In this document: in pieces, positions 9,963 to 19,516 of the stretch
How the letters are laid out: each line of letters opens with the position of its first letter
Numbering within the stretch: the stretch's first letter is position 1
Origin: Methanobacterium sp. UBA44
GTDB lineage: Archaea; Methanobacteriota; Methanobacteria; Methanobacteriales; Methanobacteriaceae
DNA: 64,000 nt
Assembly (NCBI GenBank): GCA_002494885.1
Contig: DACV01000002.1
Coordinates: 422,518-486,517 of the forward strand
Direction of reading: 5' to 3'
Position numbers and translations under genes: made by a program
Notes under the pieces: generated by a model
Database searches by the model: none
Seen by the model: the letters and a program-made list of their open reading frames with translations, nothing else
Told to the model about the DNA's origin: nothing

Positions 9963-10595
9963 CTATTTTTTAATCTCTTTATAAAAATCGCAAAGATCAG
10001 TTACAGGACATTCTTCATGCTTGGGGCCAATAGGACGGCAGATATCCTGTCCAAAACGTACAAATTTCTCGTTCAAATCTAACCAGTAGCCTTCAGGAAC
10101 AATTCTCATCAGTTCCAGTTCAGTTTCTTCAGGAAGTTTGGTATTTACAAGCCCTAAACGGTTAGATATACGATGGACGTGCACATCAACTGGAATGGCG
10201 TTCTTCTTAAACCCATAAACTAAAACACAGTTTGCAGTTTTTCTTCCAACTCCGGGAAGTCCTAAAAGTTCCTCTATATCATCAGGAACAACATCATTGT
10301 AATCTTCATGAATTATTCTTGAGACTTCTTTTACCCTCTTAGCTTTAACCCTGAAGAACCCTGCTTTTTTAATTAATTTTTCAATTTCTTTGGTTGGAGC
10401 ATTTGAAATCTCTTCTGGTGTTTTATAAACTGCAAAAAGGGCTGCTGCAGCTTCATCTGTATTTTCATCCCTGGTTCTCTGGGATAAGATCGTAGTAATA
10501 AGAACTCTGAATGGATCTGGTTTTTTGGGAGGCTCTGCAACGTATTTATTGAGCCGTTTCATTATTTCTTTAATCTTCTTTTGGATAATAATCAC
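9963..10595 (-). CDS. nth: Endonuclease III-type DNA glycosylase/AP lyase
   Basis: A 210-residue base-excision repair enzyme that removes oxidised pyrimidines and cleaves the abasic site. The helix-hairpin-helix GLPGVGRKTA holds the catalytic Lys119 and VDVHVHR the catalytic Asp137. The C-terminal iron-sulfur loop normally reads C-x6-C-x2-C-x5-C; here it is Cys186, His193, Cys196, Cys202, so the second Cys is His. The frame opens with GTG directly after the stop of the preceding nuclease gene, and the GTG is itself part of a perfect AGGTGAT site, so the real start may lie at the ATG at 10562 (residue 12). Last gene of the valS run. Confidence 0.92.
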   Translation of the reverse strand: MIIIQKKIKEIMKRLNKYVAEPPKKPDPFRVLITTILSQRTRDENTDEAAAALFAVYKTPEEISNAPTKEIEKLIKKAGFFRVKAKRVKEVSRIIHEDYNDVVPDDIEELLGLPGVGRKTANCVLVYGFKKNAIPVDVHVHRISNRLGLVNTKLPEETELELMRIVPEGYWLDLNEKFVRFGQDICRPIGPKHEECPVTDLCDFYKEIKK

Positions 10596-11495
10596 CTATT
10601 CTTTCCATTTCTTGTGGATGGTAGGGCAAACAGTGTAGTAACTGCAAAAATCACATTTCCAGCTATTTAATTGCCCGACTGAACCTGGTTCTCTTTTCCC
10701 TGACCAGTATTCAAGTGCCCATTTCATTCCCCTGGTAAAAAACCTTTCATCAAAATTGTATCTTTCTCTATGAACTTCAACAAGAGTCTTTTGGTGTATA
10801 TAAATGATTTCTATGGTTTTTGTTAGTTCAGGTAATTTACTGGCCCTTTTAAGGGTTTCATTAATTAAATTTCCAATTGAAAGAAGACTTCCGTATTCTT
10901 TTTGTTTTTCCTTTGGAATCTGAAGACTCTTCATGTATGCTTCGCTTAAAATTGGTTCATTGAAGTTATTTTCTATTAAATCAATATCAAATGCAGTCCA
11001 GAAATCTCCCATTTCAGTTTCTTTATTTATCATTGAATTAAGCCCGTACCAGTAGATCATCCCCTGCATTTTATCTCGAAGTATCTGCTGGGATGATGGA
11101 GGATTCAGACTTCTACGGGTCTTCATCTCTACGATCTGGGTCTTTTTTAATTTATTTTTTCCCTGTATTTCTTCAATCAGTTTTATCTCATCAATTATAC
11201 CCATAATATGTGCAGAATCAAACTTAGCTAAAATAGGGAGTTCGTGGGTTAAACCTTCGTTCGTGTATAATTCCAGGCCTACCATCATATTGTGGATATT
11301 AGAATGGAGTTTATCACCAGGAGTTTTTATTTCAACCTCGATTTCTTCTAATACTTCAAGAAATCGGTCTTTATGGATTTCACTGCCTTTCTCTTTTTCT
11401 GGTGTTGAAACTTCTCCATATTTACGCCTTAAATCAACAGCCATTTCACACCAGAATTGACTGGCAATTGTTGAGGGCCCCAGAGTTATTGACAT
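10596..11495 (-). CDS. Exonuclease V / Cas4-like PD-(D/E)XK nuclease with Fe-S cluster
   Basis: A 299-residue RecB-family nuclease. It has an early Cys16 and three C-terminal Cys (281, 284, 290), the split four-Cys iron-sulfur arrangement of EXO5/Cas4/Dna2-type nucleases. Between them are GSEIHK, an aspartate in GIIDEIK, the E-x-K of VEMKTRR and the Q-x-x-Y-type helix (QGMIYWYGL). It probably degrades single-stranded DNA ends in repair. No CRISPR array or other cas gene is near, so a Cas4 role is unlikely. Its stop codon touches the nth frame, and the GTPase lies 27 bases upstream, placing it in the valS-nth run. Confidence 0.8.
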   Translation of the reverse strand: MSITLGPSTIASQFWCEMAVDLRRKYGEVSTPEKEKGSEIHKDRFLEVLEEIEVEIKTPGDKLHSNIHNMMVGLELYTNEGLTHELPILAKFDSAHIMGIIDEIKLIEEIQGKNKLKKTQIVEMKTRRSLNPPSSQQILRDKMQGMIYWYGLNSMINKETEMGDFWTAFDIDLIENNFNEPILSEAYMKSLQIPKEKQKEYGSLLSIGNLINETLKRASKLPELTKTIEIIYIHQKTLVEVHRERYNFDERFFTRGMKWALEYWSGKREPGSVGQLNSWKCDFCSYYTVCPTIHKKWKE

Positions 11496-11522
11496 GCTAT
11501 CAGAAAGTAAAGATAATTTATT

Positions 11523-12002
11523 TTAATTTTCCATTAGTCCTAAAAGAGTTTCCAATCCTTCATGTATTCCCTCTCCATACTTTGCAGTTGTGGGAACTAT
11601 TGGAATATCTTCTTTAATAAAAGGTGATTCTATCTTTCCAGGTACTATGTCCTGTTTATTGCAGAATATTACATAGGGAACATGGTTAGAGTTTAAATTT
11701 TCCATTATCTGTTTATCTGTTTCGGTGATCCCTTTGGAGTTATCTATAACTACAATTGCTCCATCTAAGCCATTGGAGAGTATTTCACGCATGAATTGAA
11801 ATCTTTCCTGTCCTGGAGTGGCAAAAATATGGAATTTTTTGTCGTTAATCATTGTATTTCCATAATCAAGGGCAACAGTTGTTCCTTTACATTCGATTTT
11901 TGTTACTTTTTCTTCTTTTCTCTCCAGAATATTTTCAATTGTTGTTGTTTTCCCTGAATCAGCTGAACCAAAAATTACAATTTTAACCCCTTTCTTTGTC
12001 AT
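11523..12002 (-). CDS. Small Ras/Arf-like GTPase (COG2229 type)
   Basis: A 159-residue single-domain GTPase: P-loop GSADSGKTT (about 12-20), switch II FATPGQERF in place of DxxGQ, and CNKQD for guanine specificity. It resembles prokaryotic Arf/SRP-receptor-beta-like GTPases (COG2229) whose partners are often Roadblock-domain proteins; none is encoded nearby, so the role is unknown. Translation start is well supported: AGGTGA lies 5 nt before the ATG. It sits 35 bases after aroA and before the exonuclease V-like gene in the same orientation. Confidence 0.85.
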   Translation of the reverse strand: MTKKGVKIVIFGSADSGKTTTIENILERKEEKVTKIECKGTTVALDYGNTMINDKKFHIFATPGQERFQFMREILSNGLDGAIVVIDNSKGITETDKQIMENLNSNHVPYVIFCNKQDIVPGKIESPFIKEDIPIVPTTAKYGEGIHEGLETLLGLMEN

Positions 12003-12037
12003 TTTTTCACCTGTATTTGTTTAAAGATATCTCAGAC

Positions 12038-13312
12038 TTATATCTTATCCAAGTTACATCCAAGTTCCTTCATGCCTTCTGGGAAATTAGGGAAAGAAAC
12101 ATCATAAACAGATGCATTTTCTATTTTTACATTGCCAACTTTCAATCCAACCAGTGATAGAGCCATAACAAGGCGGTGATCACCATGGGAATTTACAATA
12201 CCGCCTTTTGCTCCTCCTTTAATTAAAAGACCATCTTTTTTTTCTTTTAATTGTACTCCAAGCTTTGATAGTTCAAGAGCACAGGTATGGATTCTATCTG
12301 TTTCTTTATAGCGTGCATGTTCCACATTTTTAATGTTTGTTTCTCCTTCAGCAATTGCTCCGAGGGCGGCTACTGTAGGTAACAGGTCCGGTGCATTTTC
12401 CAGATTAACTTCTACTCCATTAAGTTTCCCATGTCCACGTATTACAACTTCATCTTTTTTAAACTTAACCCGGGCACCCATTTCTCTTACTATCTCTAAT
12501 ATCTGTTTATCTCCCTGTTTTGAGTTTTCAAAAAGATTTTTTATTCTGACATTAGATTCAAGTGCTGCTGCTGCGCTTATTATGTAAGAAGCTGATGAAT
12601 AGTCTCCTTCAATAGTGTAATCTCTTGATCTGTATGTTTGAGGTTCTACGTGGAATTTATTATTTTTTTTATCGTATTCTAAATTAATTCTAAACTTCTC
12701 CATAACATCCGTAGTCATATCAACGTATGGTTTGGATATAAAGTCTCCTTTAACGTGAATATCAACAGGGATTTCAGCGTAAGGAGAAGCTATAAGCAAG
12801 GATGAGATAAACTGGGAGCTTATATCTCCTTTTATTTCAGTTGAACCTCCTTTAAATCCACCCTTAACACAAATTGGAGGTTTACCATTTTTTCTTGTTG
12901 AAAATGCAGTAACTGAAAGTCCTTTAAGAGCATCCAGTAAATCTTGCATGGGTCTTGTCCTTAAAGAACTATCTCCTGTAAAAACAGTGCAATCAGGGGC
13001 AAGAGCTGCCACAGAAGTCATTATTCTAAGTGTGGTGCCTGAGTTTTTAAGGTCTATAATATCATCGGGGGTTTTAAGGGATCCTGCTGTTCCTTCAACT
13101 ATGAATTTGTTATTTTCTTCTTTAATTTCACATCCTAAAGCTTCACATGCTTTTCTTGATGCTAATGTGTCTTCTGAAAACAGTGGATCGATTAGGGTTG
13201 ATTTTCCATCTGCAAGGGATGAAATGATAATTGCCCTATGTGTATAGCTTTTTGAAGGAGGTGCCTTTATCATTCCTTCAATTGTCTCTGTTTTTTGGAT
13301 TTTAAGTTCCAT
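12038..13312 (-). CDS. aroA: 3-phosphoshikimate 1-carboxyvinyltransferase (EPSP synthase)
   Basis: A 424-residue enzyme of the shikimate pathway that joins phosphoenolpyruvate to shikimate 3-phosphate on the way to aromatic amino acids. The substrate-binding motif APPSKSYTHRA is at about residue 18 and LKNSGTTLR near 85-95; the C-terminal NSHGDHRLVMA and full length agree with the family. It begins 8 bases after valS ends and is followed by the GTPase gene, so it is probably translated from the valS transcript. Confidence 0.96.
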   Translation of the reverse strand: MELKIQKTETIEGMIKAPPSKSYTHRAIIISSLADGKSTLIDPLFSEDTLASRKACEALGCEIKEENNKFIVEGTAGSLKTPDDIIDLKNSGTTLRIMTSVAALAPDCTVFTGDSSLRTRPMQDLLDALKGLSVTAFSTRKNGKPPICVKGGFKGGSTEIKGDISSQFISSLLIASPYAEIPVDIHVKGDFISKPYVDMTTDVMEKFRINLEYDKKNNKFHVEPQTYRSRDYTIEGDYSSASYIISAAAALESNVRIKNLFENSKQGDKQILEIVREMGARVKFKKDEVVIRGHGKLNGVEVNLENAPDLLPTVAALGAIAEGETNIKNVEHARYKETDRIHTCALELSKLGVQLKEKKDGLLIKGGAKGGIVNSHGDHRLVMALSLVGLKVGNVKIENASVYDVSFPNFPEGMKELGCNLDKI

Positions 13313-13320
13313 TGAATCAC

Positions 13321-15993
13321 TTAAACTATTATTTCCAGTATTACATCTATACTGGCTGCATGTATAACTTCTACCTTCTCTCCGGTTTTTCCTACAACTT
13401 CTTTTTTAACTTCAATATGATCTGGAGTAATTTTACATCCATCAATAATGATTTCTCCATCATTTTCAATTTTAGAAATTAATTCATCCCTATTTTCTGA
13501 TTGCAGATATTCAACGATTTTTGGGGCTTCACCTTTAAATTCTGGACCTATTTTAGCCATTTGAGGTATAATTTCAGTGACCCTCTCTTTAATATCCGGC
13601 TTTCCAGAAAGTACACTTAAATCAATTATTCTCATTGTACCTTTAATATCATTATTTAACTGCTCTATTTCTTTAATTAGAGTTGAATCTGCTGCGTAAA
13701 TGGTTAATGTTTTAATTGGGGTGTTTAAAGACATTTTAGAGCCTGATTTAAATCTTCTAATTTCACCTATAATCTCTATTCCCACTCTTCCTGTTTCCTC
13801 TGCACCTTCGCTTATTAATTTTTGGTTAACTTCTGGCCAGAGGGTGTTATGGATGCTGATATTCTCTGATGACATATACTGATAAATTTCATCAACAAAA
13901 TGAGGGGTAAATGGAGCTAAAAGCTTTAATGAACCCAATATAACAGTTTGAAGTGTATATTGGGCCACTTCTTTTGATACTGCAAGTTCTGATGAGTCTC
14001 CATAGAGTCTGTATTTTACTGCTTCTATGTATTCATCGCAGAAATCATGCCATATAAATGCCTGAATTTTGTTTACAGCATTGGCAAAGGTATAAAATTC
14101 AACTGAATCAGTTATATCAGCAATTAATCTATTTAATTTAGATAATATCCATTTATCCATAGGATTTAAGTTTTCATGGATTTCTGCTTCGCTCATGTTG
14201 GCTTCAAATCTTTCTATGTGCATGTTTATGAATCTAAAAGCATTCCAGAATTTTCTTAAGAATTTATATCCATATTTAACATCTTTCCATGCAAATGGGA
14301 CATCAGAGCCAGGAACACTGTTTGCAGCCCATAATCGGAGGGCATCAGCTCCATAGTTTTCTAGCACTTCTTCTGTAGAAATCACGTTTCCCCTTGATTT
14401 ACTCATTTTATGCCCGTCTTCTCCAAACACCATTCCATTAACAACTATCTCATCAAAAGGTCTTTCTCCAGTTAATGCTTTACATCTTAAAATTGTATAA
14501 AATGCCCATGTCCTTATAATATCGTGTCCCTGTGGCCTTAAGGCTGTGGGATAATAATTTTTAAAGCTTTCATCTGGCCAGCCAGTAATAGAAAGGGGAC
14601 TTATTGAACTGTCCATCCATGTATCAAGAACATCGGTTTCTCCAATAAATTCACCGTTACCACATTCACATTTTCCTTCAGGCTTATCCTGGGTTGGATC
14701 GACTGGTAACATGTCTTCTGAAGCTACATGTACCTTTCCACATTTACTGCAGTACCATACAGGTACAGGAGTTGCAAATATTCTCTGTCGGGATATACAC
14801 CAGTCCCAGTCCATTGAACCGGTCCAGTTTAGAAGACGTGTTTCCATATATTCGGGAATCCATTTCATCTCATCTGAAACTTCCTTCACATCATCTATAA
14901 GTTCTTTTACTGCCACAAACCATTGATTTTTAACCAATATTTCGATTGGAGCTTTACATCTCCAGCATAATCCCACATTCTGCTCTACATTTTCCTGTTT
15001 TTTAAGATAACCTTCTTTTTTAAGGTCTTCAATGATTTTGTCCTTACATTCTTTGATAGTGAGCCCGCAGTATTCTCCAGAAACATCCTGCATTATTCCC
15101 TGCTCATCAATGGCTTCTATAATATCCAGACCATATTTATTTACCCATAATACGTCTGTTTTATCCCCAAAAGTACATATCATAACTGCTCCAGTACCAA
15201 ATTCAGGATCTACTTCTGCATCTGTTATTACTTCAATTGAACGCCCAAATAAAGGTACTTCAAGGCGTTTACCAGCAAGTTCTTTATATCTTTCATCTTC
15301 TGGATGTACAACAACAGCAACGCAGGCAGATAATAGCTCAGGTCTTGTTGTTGCAATTAAAACACTATCTTCTCCAGTTTCTGCCGGAAATTCTAAATAA
15401 TTCAGATAAGTTTCATTTTCATGATATTCAACTTCTGCAAATGCTATTGCAGTTTCACATCTTGGACACCAGTTTACAGGGTGAATTCCTCTGTATATCA
15501 GCCTTTCATTGTACATCTTTAAAAATGAGAGCTGTGTTCTTTTCATATATTCAGGGGTCATGGTTACAAATTCACTTGACCAGTCCTGTGAAAAACCGAG
15601 TGATATCATCTGTGATTTCATCTGTTTTATGTTTTCAGTAGTAAGATCCACACACATTTTCCTGAATTCATCCCGCGGAACATCGCCTTTTTTAATATTA
15701 TAGGTTTCTTCAACCTTTACTTCAGTTGGAAGTCCGTGACAATCCCATCCTTGGGGGAAAAGCACGTCATAACCATGCATTCTTTTAAATCTTGCAATTA
15801 TATCGATATAAGTCCAGTTTAAGACGTGCCCCATGTGAGTTGCACCAGTAGGATATGGTGGTGGTGTATCAATTATGTAATTTGGTCTTGTCCCATCGCC
15901 TATGAATCTGTATATTTCTTTTTCCTGCCATTTATTTTGCCATTCGACCTCTTTTTTATGATCGTAGTCCTTTGGAATATTGTCTTGGGTCAT
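13321..15993 (-). CDS. valS: Valyl-tRNA synthetase
   Basis: An 890-residue class I synthetase charging tRNA-Val. The HIGH-type motif is THMGH in PYPTGATHMGHVLNW, KMSKSRGN is the second ATP motif, and GWDCHGLPTEVKVEE is the usual downstream signature. Two zinc-binding cysteine clusters are present (CWRCK; WYCSKCGK with CECGNGEF), an editing domain lies between, and the C-terminal anticodon-binding domain is complete. The ribosome site GGAG precedes the ATG. First gene of a minus-strand run with aroA, a GTPase, an exonuclease V-like nuclease and nth; a TATA-like box lies about 66 bases upstream. Confidence 0.97.
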   Translation of the reverse strand: MTQDNIPKDYDHKKEVEWQNKWQEKEIYRFIGDGTRPNYIIDTPPPYPTGATHMGHVLNWTYIDIIARFKRMHGYDVLFPQGWDCHGLPTEVKVEETYNIKKGDVPRDEFRKMCVDLTTENIKQMKSQMISLGFSQDWSSEFVTMTPEYMKRTQLSFLKMYNERLIYRGIHPVNWCPRCETAIAFAEVEYHENETYLNYLEFPAETGEDSVLIATTRPELLSACVAVVVHPEDERYKELAGKRLEVPLFGRSIEVITDAEVDPEFGTGAVMICTFGDKTDVLWVNKYGLDIIEAIDEQGIMQDVSGEYCGLTIKECKDKIIEDLKKEGYLKKQENVEQNVGLCWRCKAPIEILVKNQWFVAVKELIDDVKEVSDEMKWIPEYMETRLLNWTGSMDWDWCISRQRIFATPVPVWYCSKCGKVHVASEDMLPVDPTQDKPEGKCECGNGEFIGETDVLDTWMDSSISPLSITGWPDESFKNYYPTALRPQGHDIIRTWAFYTILRCKALTGERPFDEIVVNGMVFGEDGHKMSKSRGNVISTEEVLENYGADALRLWAANSVPGSDVPFAWKDVKYGYKFLRKFWNAFRFINMHIERFEANMSEAEIHENLNPMDKWILSKLNRLIADITDSVEFYTFANAVNKIQAFIWHDFCDEYIEAVKYRLYGDSSELAVSKEVAQYTLQTVILGSLKLLAPFTPHFVDEIYQYMSSENISIHNTLWPEVNQKLISEGAEETGRVGIEIIGEIRRFKSGSKMSLNTPIKTLTIYAADSTLIKEIEQLNNDIKGTMRIIDLSVLSGKPDIKERVTEIIPQMAKIGPEFKGEAPKIVEYLQSENRDELISKIENDGEIIIDGCKITPDHIEVKKEVVGKTGEKVEVIHAASIDVILEIIV

Positions 15994-16058
15994 CTATTTT
16001 CTCCTATAAATTAGAATAAGTTAATAGTGAATATCTAAGTGATATATTGATCTTCATA

Positions 16059-16070
16059 TTATATACTTTT
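16059..16070 (-). promoter_or_regulatory. Putative promoter of the valS run
   Basis: On the minus strand AAAAGTATATAATATG has the look of an archaeal BRE plus TATA box, about 66 bases before the valS ATG, giving a leader of roughly 40 nt that includes the GGAG ribosome site. Inferred from sequence only. Confidence 0.35.
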
Positions 16071-16972
16071 GTGATTATTAGTCTTCAACAAGAATTAAAT
16101 GGCTTTTAAGTACTATATTTCATTCTAAAATGGCTCTAATTATTTTTAGGTTGATTTATTTACTTTAATTTAACAGACTTTATCTATATTTCTATAAAAG
16201 TCTACTAAAATTTTGATACTTCACTTTTTTATTAATAAAAATAGGTTTCAATTAAATTGCTTATATTATGAAATAAATTTCATTAGTTTTTAATTCTTTA
16301 AAGGATAGAAATATGTATAATATAAGAACTAATAGTTAATTAGATGTACTAATTGAAGTTATGAGGAATTTAAGATGCCCCACAACTTCAAGTACGTCCT
16401 AATAGTGGTGTGAAGAGATGAGGAAATATTTGATATCCTCAAACTCCCGATATAATACATACATTTTAGTATTAATGTATTTCCTATTATTTTTGTATTA
16501 TTATAATGATAAGGAAATATTGTGCTTAAATTTACATATTAACTCCTAGATATAATTTAAATATAATATTAATAATTTTATAAGTAAAAAAGATTATTTC
16601 TGGCATTTTATAACTTATTTTTAGCCATATTTATTTTTGGAATATGGGTTATATTTAACTAGCAGTGGATATTGGGATTTAACATTAAATTAATAATTAA
16701 GGGACAATAATGTAATCTTTTATGCATTTAACGTACAAATGTGTATATTGGATGTATATTTAATTTTTCACCAAATTTCATGTTAAAATTTGCCTCTATA
16801 TAGCTTCTTTGATTAATATAATCTTATTTATTCATATGGATAACAGCCTGTGACTATATAATTAATTATTTTTTCAAAAGCACTTTAAAATGTTTATATC
16901 ATAAACAAAGTTTAAATAAGCGCTTTAATAAGAAAAAAAACTTTCAATTTGATTATAAAAAATTTATTTAAT
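16071..16972. other. Intergenic stretch with a small-hairpin motif
   Basis: AT-rich and without a supported gene. At 16355-16389 GAAGTT pairs with AACTTC around a 23-nt loop; the left arm continues as GAAGTTATGAG, the same word that starts a stronger hairpin at 21059. A 43-codon frame at 16418-16549 with one hydrophobic segment exists but has a poor ribosome site and is not called. Confidence 0.4.
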
Positions 16973-18424
16973 TCATTCTTTTATTGGAATTGTAAAATAA
17001 AATGTAGAGCCAACTCCTAATTTAGATTCAACCCAAACACGACCATTGTGATGTTCAATAATTTTATTTACAATGGCTAAACCTATTCCTGCACCTTGAT
17101 ATTTCCCAATTGGATGTAATCGTTTGAAAACTTCAAATATCCTATCAGTATACTGTTCTTCCATTCCTATTCCATTATCACTAACACTAAAAACATATTT
17201 TTTGTCTTCTTTTTGTGCAGCGACATGAATTTTAGGTTGCACTTCTCCTTTACGGAATTTAAGTGCATTTCCTATTAGATTCTGGAAGACTCGTTGGATT
17301 TGATTCCCATCAGCAATAATATTTGGAAGAGGGCCGTATGTTACTTCAGCATGGCATTCTTCAATAGATGACTTCAAATTAGTTAAAGCACGATTTAAAG
17401 CATCTTCAGCATTAAACTCATTAAATTCCTTACCTTGTGTTCCAACACGTGAATAATCAAGCAATCCTTGAACCATTTCCTTCATTCTTGCTGCTCCACT
17501 CTCAAGGAATTCAAGGAAATCATCAGCATCTTCATCTAATTGCCCACTGTAACGATGTTTTAGAAGCCCTGCATAACTGCCCATAGTACGTAATGGTTCC
17601 TGCAAATCATGACTGGTTATATAAGCAAAACTCTGTAGTTCCTGATTTGAACGCTCCAATTCACTTATAGTTTCTATCAGTTGATTTTCTGCTTTTTTAC
17701 GTTCAGTGATATCTATACCAAATTCCATAATCAAAGAGGAGCCATCAGTGTCTTTAAAGGAGAAATCATGAATATCATAGTTTCGGCCATCAGGGCCAGT
17801 CCACTCCCAGTGATGAGGTGCACCGGTTTTCAATACTTTATAAGTCTCACAGTTTTCACAAGGCTCATCAAGTCCGAACAAGTATTCATAGCAGCATTTG
17901 CCTCTATGTGCACCAAACCGCTCCCTGAAGAAACGATTGGCAAAGGCAATATGATAGTCCGGCGTCAGTAAAACCAGATAACCCGGTAAAATTTCCATAA
18001 CATCAATAAGCCTTTGTCGCTCAGTCTCTATAGATCCCTGTGCTTTTTTTAGGTTTCGGCGATAGAGTTCGGCAGTAGTGCTTATTAATACTCCCATACT
18101 ACTAAAAAGTACCACACTAACCAGGCTTATCGGATTTTCAAATCCAAATATGCCATGAGGTAGTAAAATCCAAGTTCCTGCTATAATTACAGATAATAAT
18201 ATGGCCAGTAACCCTGGTCCGAAGCCAGCCAATAAAGCTACAATTATAACTGCAGGATAGAAAAGTATGTATGTTGGTAGTCCAGGGCCAAACCATGCTG
18301 TCATTAAACTGTACAGCCAGAATGCTATTATCACAACAAGAATGGACATACAGTAGCGTAGCACATAATTAAGCCACTTATTCTTTTGAATAGTCTGCAA
18401 ATGATTAATCCATTTATTTTCCAT
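16973..18424 (-). CDS. Membrane sensor histidine kinase (DUF4118-PAS-HisKA-HATPase)
   Basis: A 483-residue kinase. Four transmembrane helices (about 20-115) match the KdpD-like DUF4118 sensor. A PAS domain (about 140-245) contains four cysteines, C177, C178, C189 and C192, which could bind metal or act as a redox switch (inference). The HisKA phosphoacceptor is H272 in ITSHDLQEPL; the ATPase half has FQNLIGNALKF (N box), SDNGIGMEE (G1) and GIGLAIV (G2). GGAG lies 8 nt before the ATG. No response regulator is adjacent on this strand; possible partners are the regulators at 22.1-23.7 kb. Its catalytic core shares an 80-base stretch of identical DNA with the kinase at 19517. Confidence 0.92.
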   Translation of the reverse strand: MENKWINHLQTIQKNKWLNYVLRYCMSILVVIIAFWLYSLMTAWFGPGLPTYILFYPAVIIVALLAGFGPGLLAILLSVIIAGTWILLPHGIFGFENPISLVSVVLFSSMGVLISTTAELYRRNLKKAQGSIETERQRLIDVMEILPGYLVLLTPDYHIAFANRFFRERFGAHRGKCCYEYLFGLDEPCENCETYKVLKTGAPHHWEWTGPDGRNYDIHDFSFKDTDGSSLIMEFGIDITERKKAENQLIETISELERSNQELQSFAYITSHDLQEPLRTMGSYAGLLKHRYSGQLDEDADDFLEFLESGAARMKEMVQGLLDYSRVGTQGKEFNEFNAEDALNRALTNLKSSIEECHAEVTYGPLPNIIADGNQIQRVFQNLIGNALKFRKGEVQPKIHVAAQKEDKKYVFSVSDNGIGMEEQYTDRIFEVFKRLHPIGKYQGAGIGLAIVNKIIEHHNGRVWVESKLGVGSTFYFTIPIKE

Positions 18425-18494
18425 TAAATTGACTCCTACAGAAAATTAATAAAAAAATTTTATAATTATCTTTAACTAATAAAATTAAAATAAA

Positions 18495-18695
18495 TTGCTA
18501 TTAAATTTTTCAACATTTTTTACTTTTCATGGGACTATGCTAAACTTCAAGTCCTATTTGCCAGTGTATAATCATTGGTGGTTAAAATTGAAGGATAAAA
18601 CCTATTACAGTTATAATATGGTCATAGATGTTAAAACAAGGCATGTGTATCTAATGGAAGCAGCTGAAGATGTGCAACGGAAATATTTAGGGTAA
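18495..18695 (+). CDS. Short frame of uncertain status
   Basis: A 66-codon frame whose second half (KDKTYYSYNMVIDVKTRHVY) reads like real protein, but no ribosome site precedes the start and no family is recognised. It lies between two histidine kinases pointing away from each other. It may be a fragment of a lost gene or chance. Confidence 0.22.
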   Translation: MLLNFSTFFTFHGTMLNFKSYLPVYNHWWLKLKDKTYYSYNMVIDVKTRHVYLMEAAEDVQRKYLG

Positions 18696-18954
18696 AACAT
18701 AACCTCCTGACTTTTAGGATTGATGGTACTGGGCAGAATAATTAACGAGCAAAAAACGGAGAAAATAATCAATTCATTGTTATTTATGATTTAATTTTTT
18801 TCGAAATATATTTAATTTATCTAACTCATTAACTTCAAATATTCTTTAATTTTTAATTCAGTTAATTTTAAAGAATTTCTAATCTCTTATCATGTGATAT
18901 GTCTGCAGATTCTAATTTAATGTTGTACATGTATCATATGTTAAATGCATTATT

Positions 18955-19083
18955 TTATAGTGAAGAACCTGAGTAATTAAACTTTTCTTAAAAAAAATAA
19001 CCTGTTTAAAAGAGTTATAAGACTTCAACCATAATCCATTAACGAATAAAACATAATCAAAAAAATTAAGTATCTAACTATAA
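18955..19083 (+). repeat. 127-129-bp dispersed element, copy 1, with terminal inverted repeats
   Basis: This intergenic segment is about 93% identical by eye to the reverse complement of 60164-60290. Both copies start TTATAGT and end ACTATAA, a perfect 7-bp terminal inverted repeat. Neither copy contains a coding frame. Size and ends suggest a miniature inverted-repeat element; a conserved structured RNA is the alternative. The rest of the 18696-19477 gap is AT-rich and featureless apart from the promoter region of the kinase at 19517. Confidence 0.75.
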
Positions 19084-19516
19084 TTATAACCATTAACTTA
19101 TTTATCTATGATTTAAAAATTATGCGCTTTATAACCATTATAATATACAATTAAATAATTATTTTAATCATTATAAATTAAAAATAAATCAGTAAATTAA
19201 TTAAAAGTAAAAATAATGATTAATAAACGTTTTAATAGCTTTTAATTTAATATTAAATTAATTATTATGAATTAATAATATATTATATAATAAAAAATAT
19301 TTAGTAGCTATATAAAAATTTCTATTTTTTTTAGATAGCATAATATATATAGTAATTACCAACAAATAAAATTACATTGAGTATATACTTATAAAAAGGC
19401 ATAAAGGTGTATTAGATGTATAAAGGGATTTATAAGCCCTATTATTCATTTTGATACTTAAATAGGTATTTAACAACGTGCATGTAATTAGATACATACT
19501 CAACGGAGCTGTACCT

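Noticed and set aside
10596..11495. Cas4 as part of a CRISPR system
   Set aside because: The nuclease has a Cas4/EXO5-like cysteine arrangement, but no repeat array and no other cas gene is in the window; the repair-gene context fits exonuclease V better.
15032..15703. Several long plus-strand frames across valS, and similar frames opposite aroA and the surface genes
   Set aside because: They lie antisense to well-supported genes and show Ser/Leu-rich shadow composition.
16418..16549. 43-codon frame with a hydrophobic segment
   Set aside because: Weak ribosome site, and AT-rich DNA easily yields Leu/Tyr/Phe runs; no supporting context.
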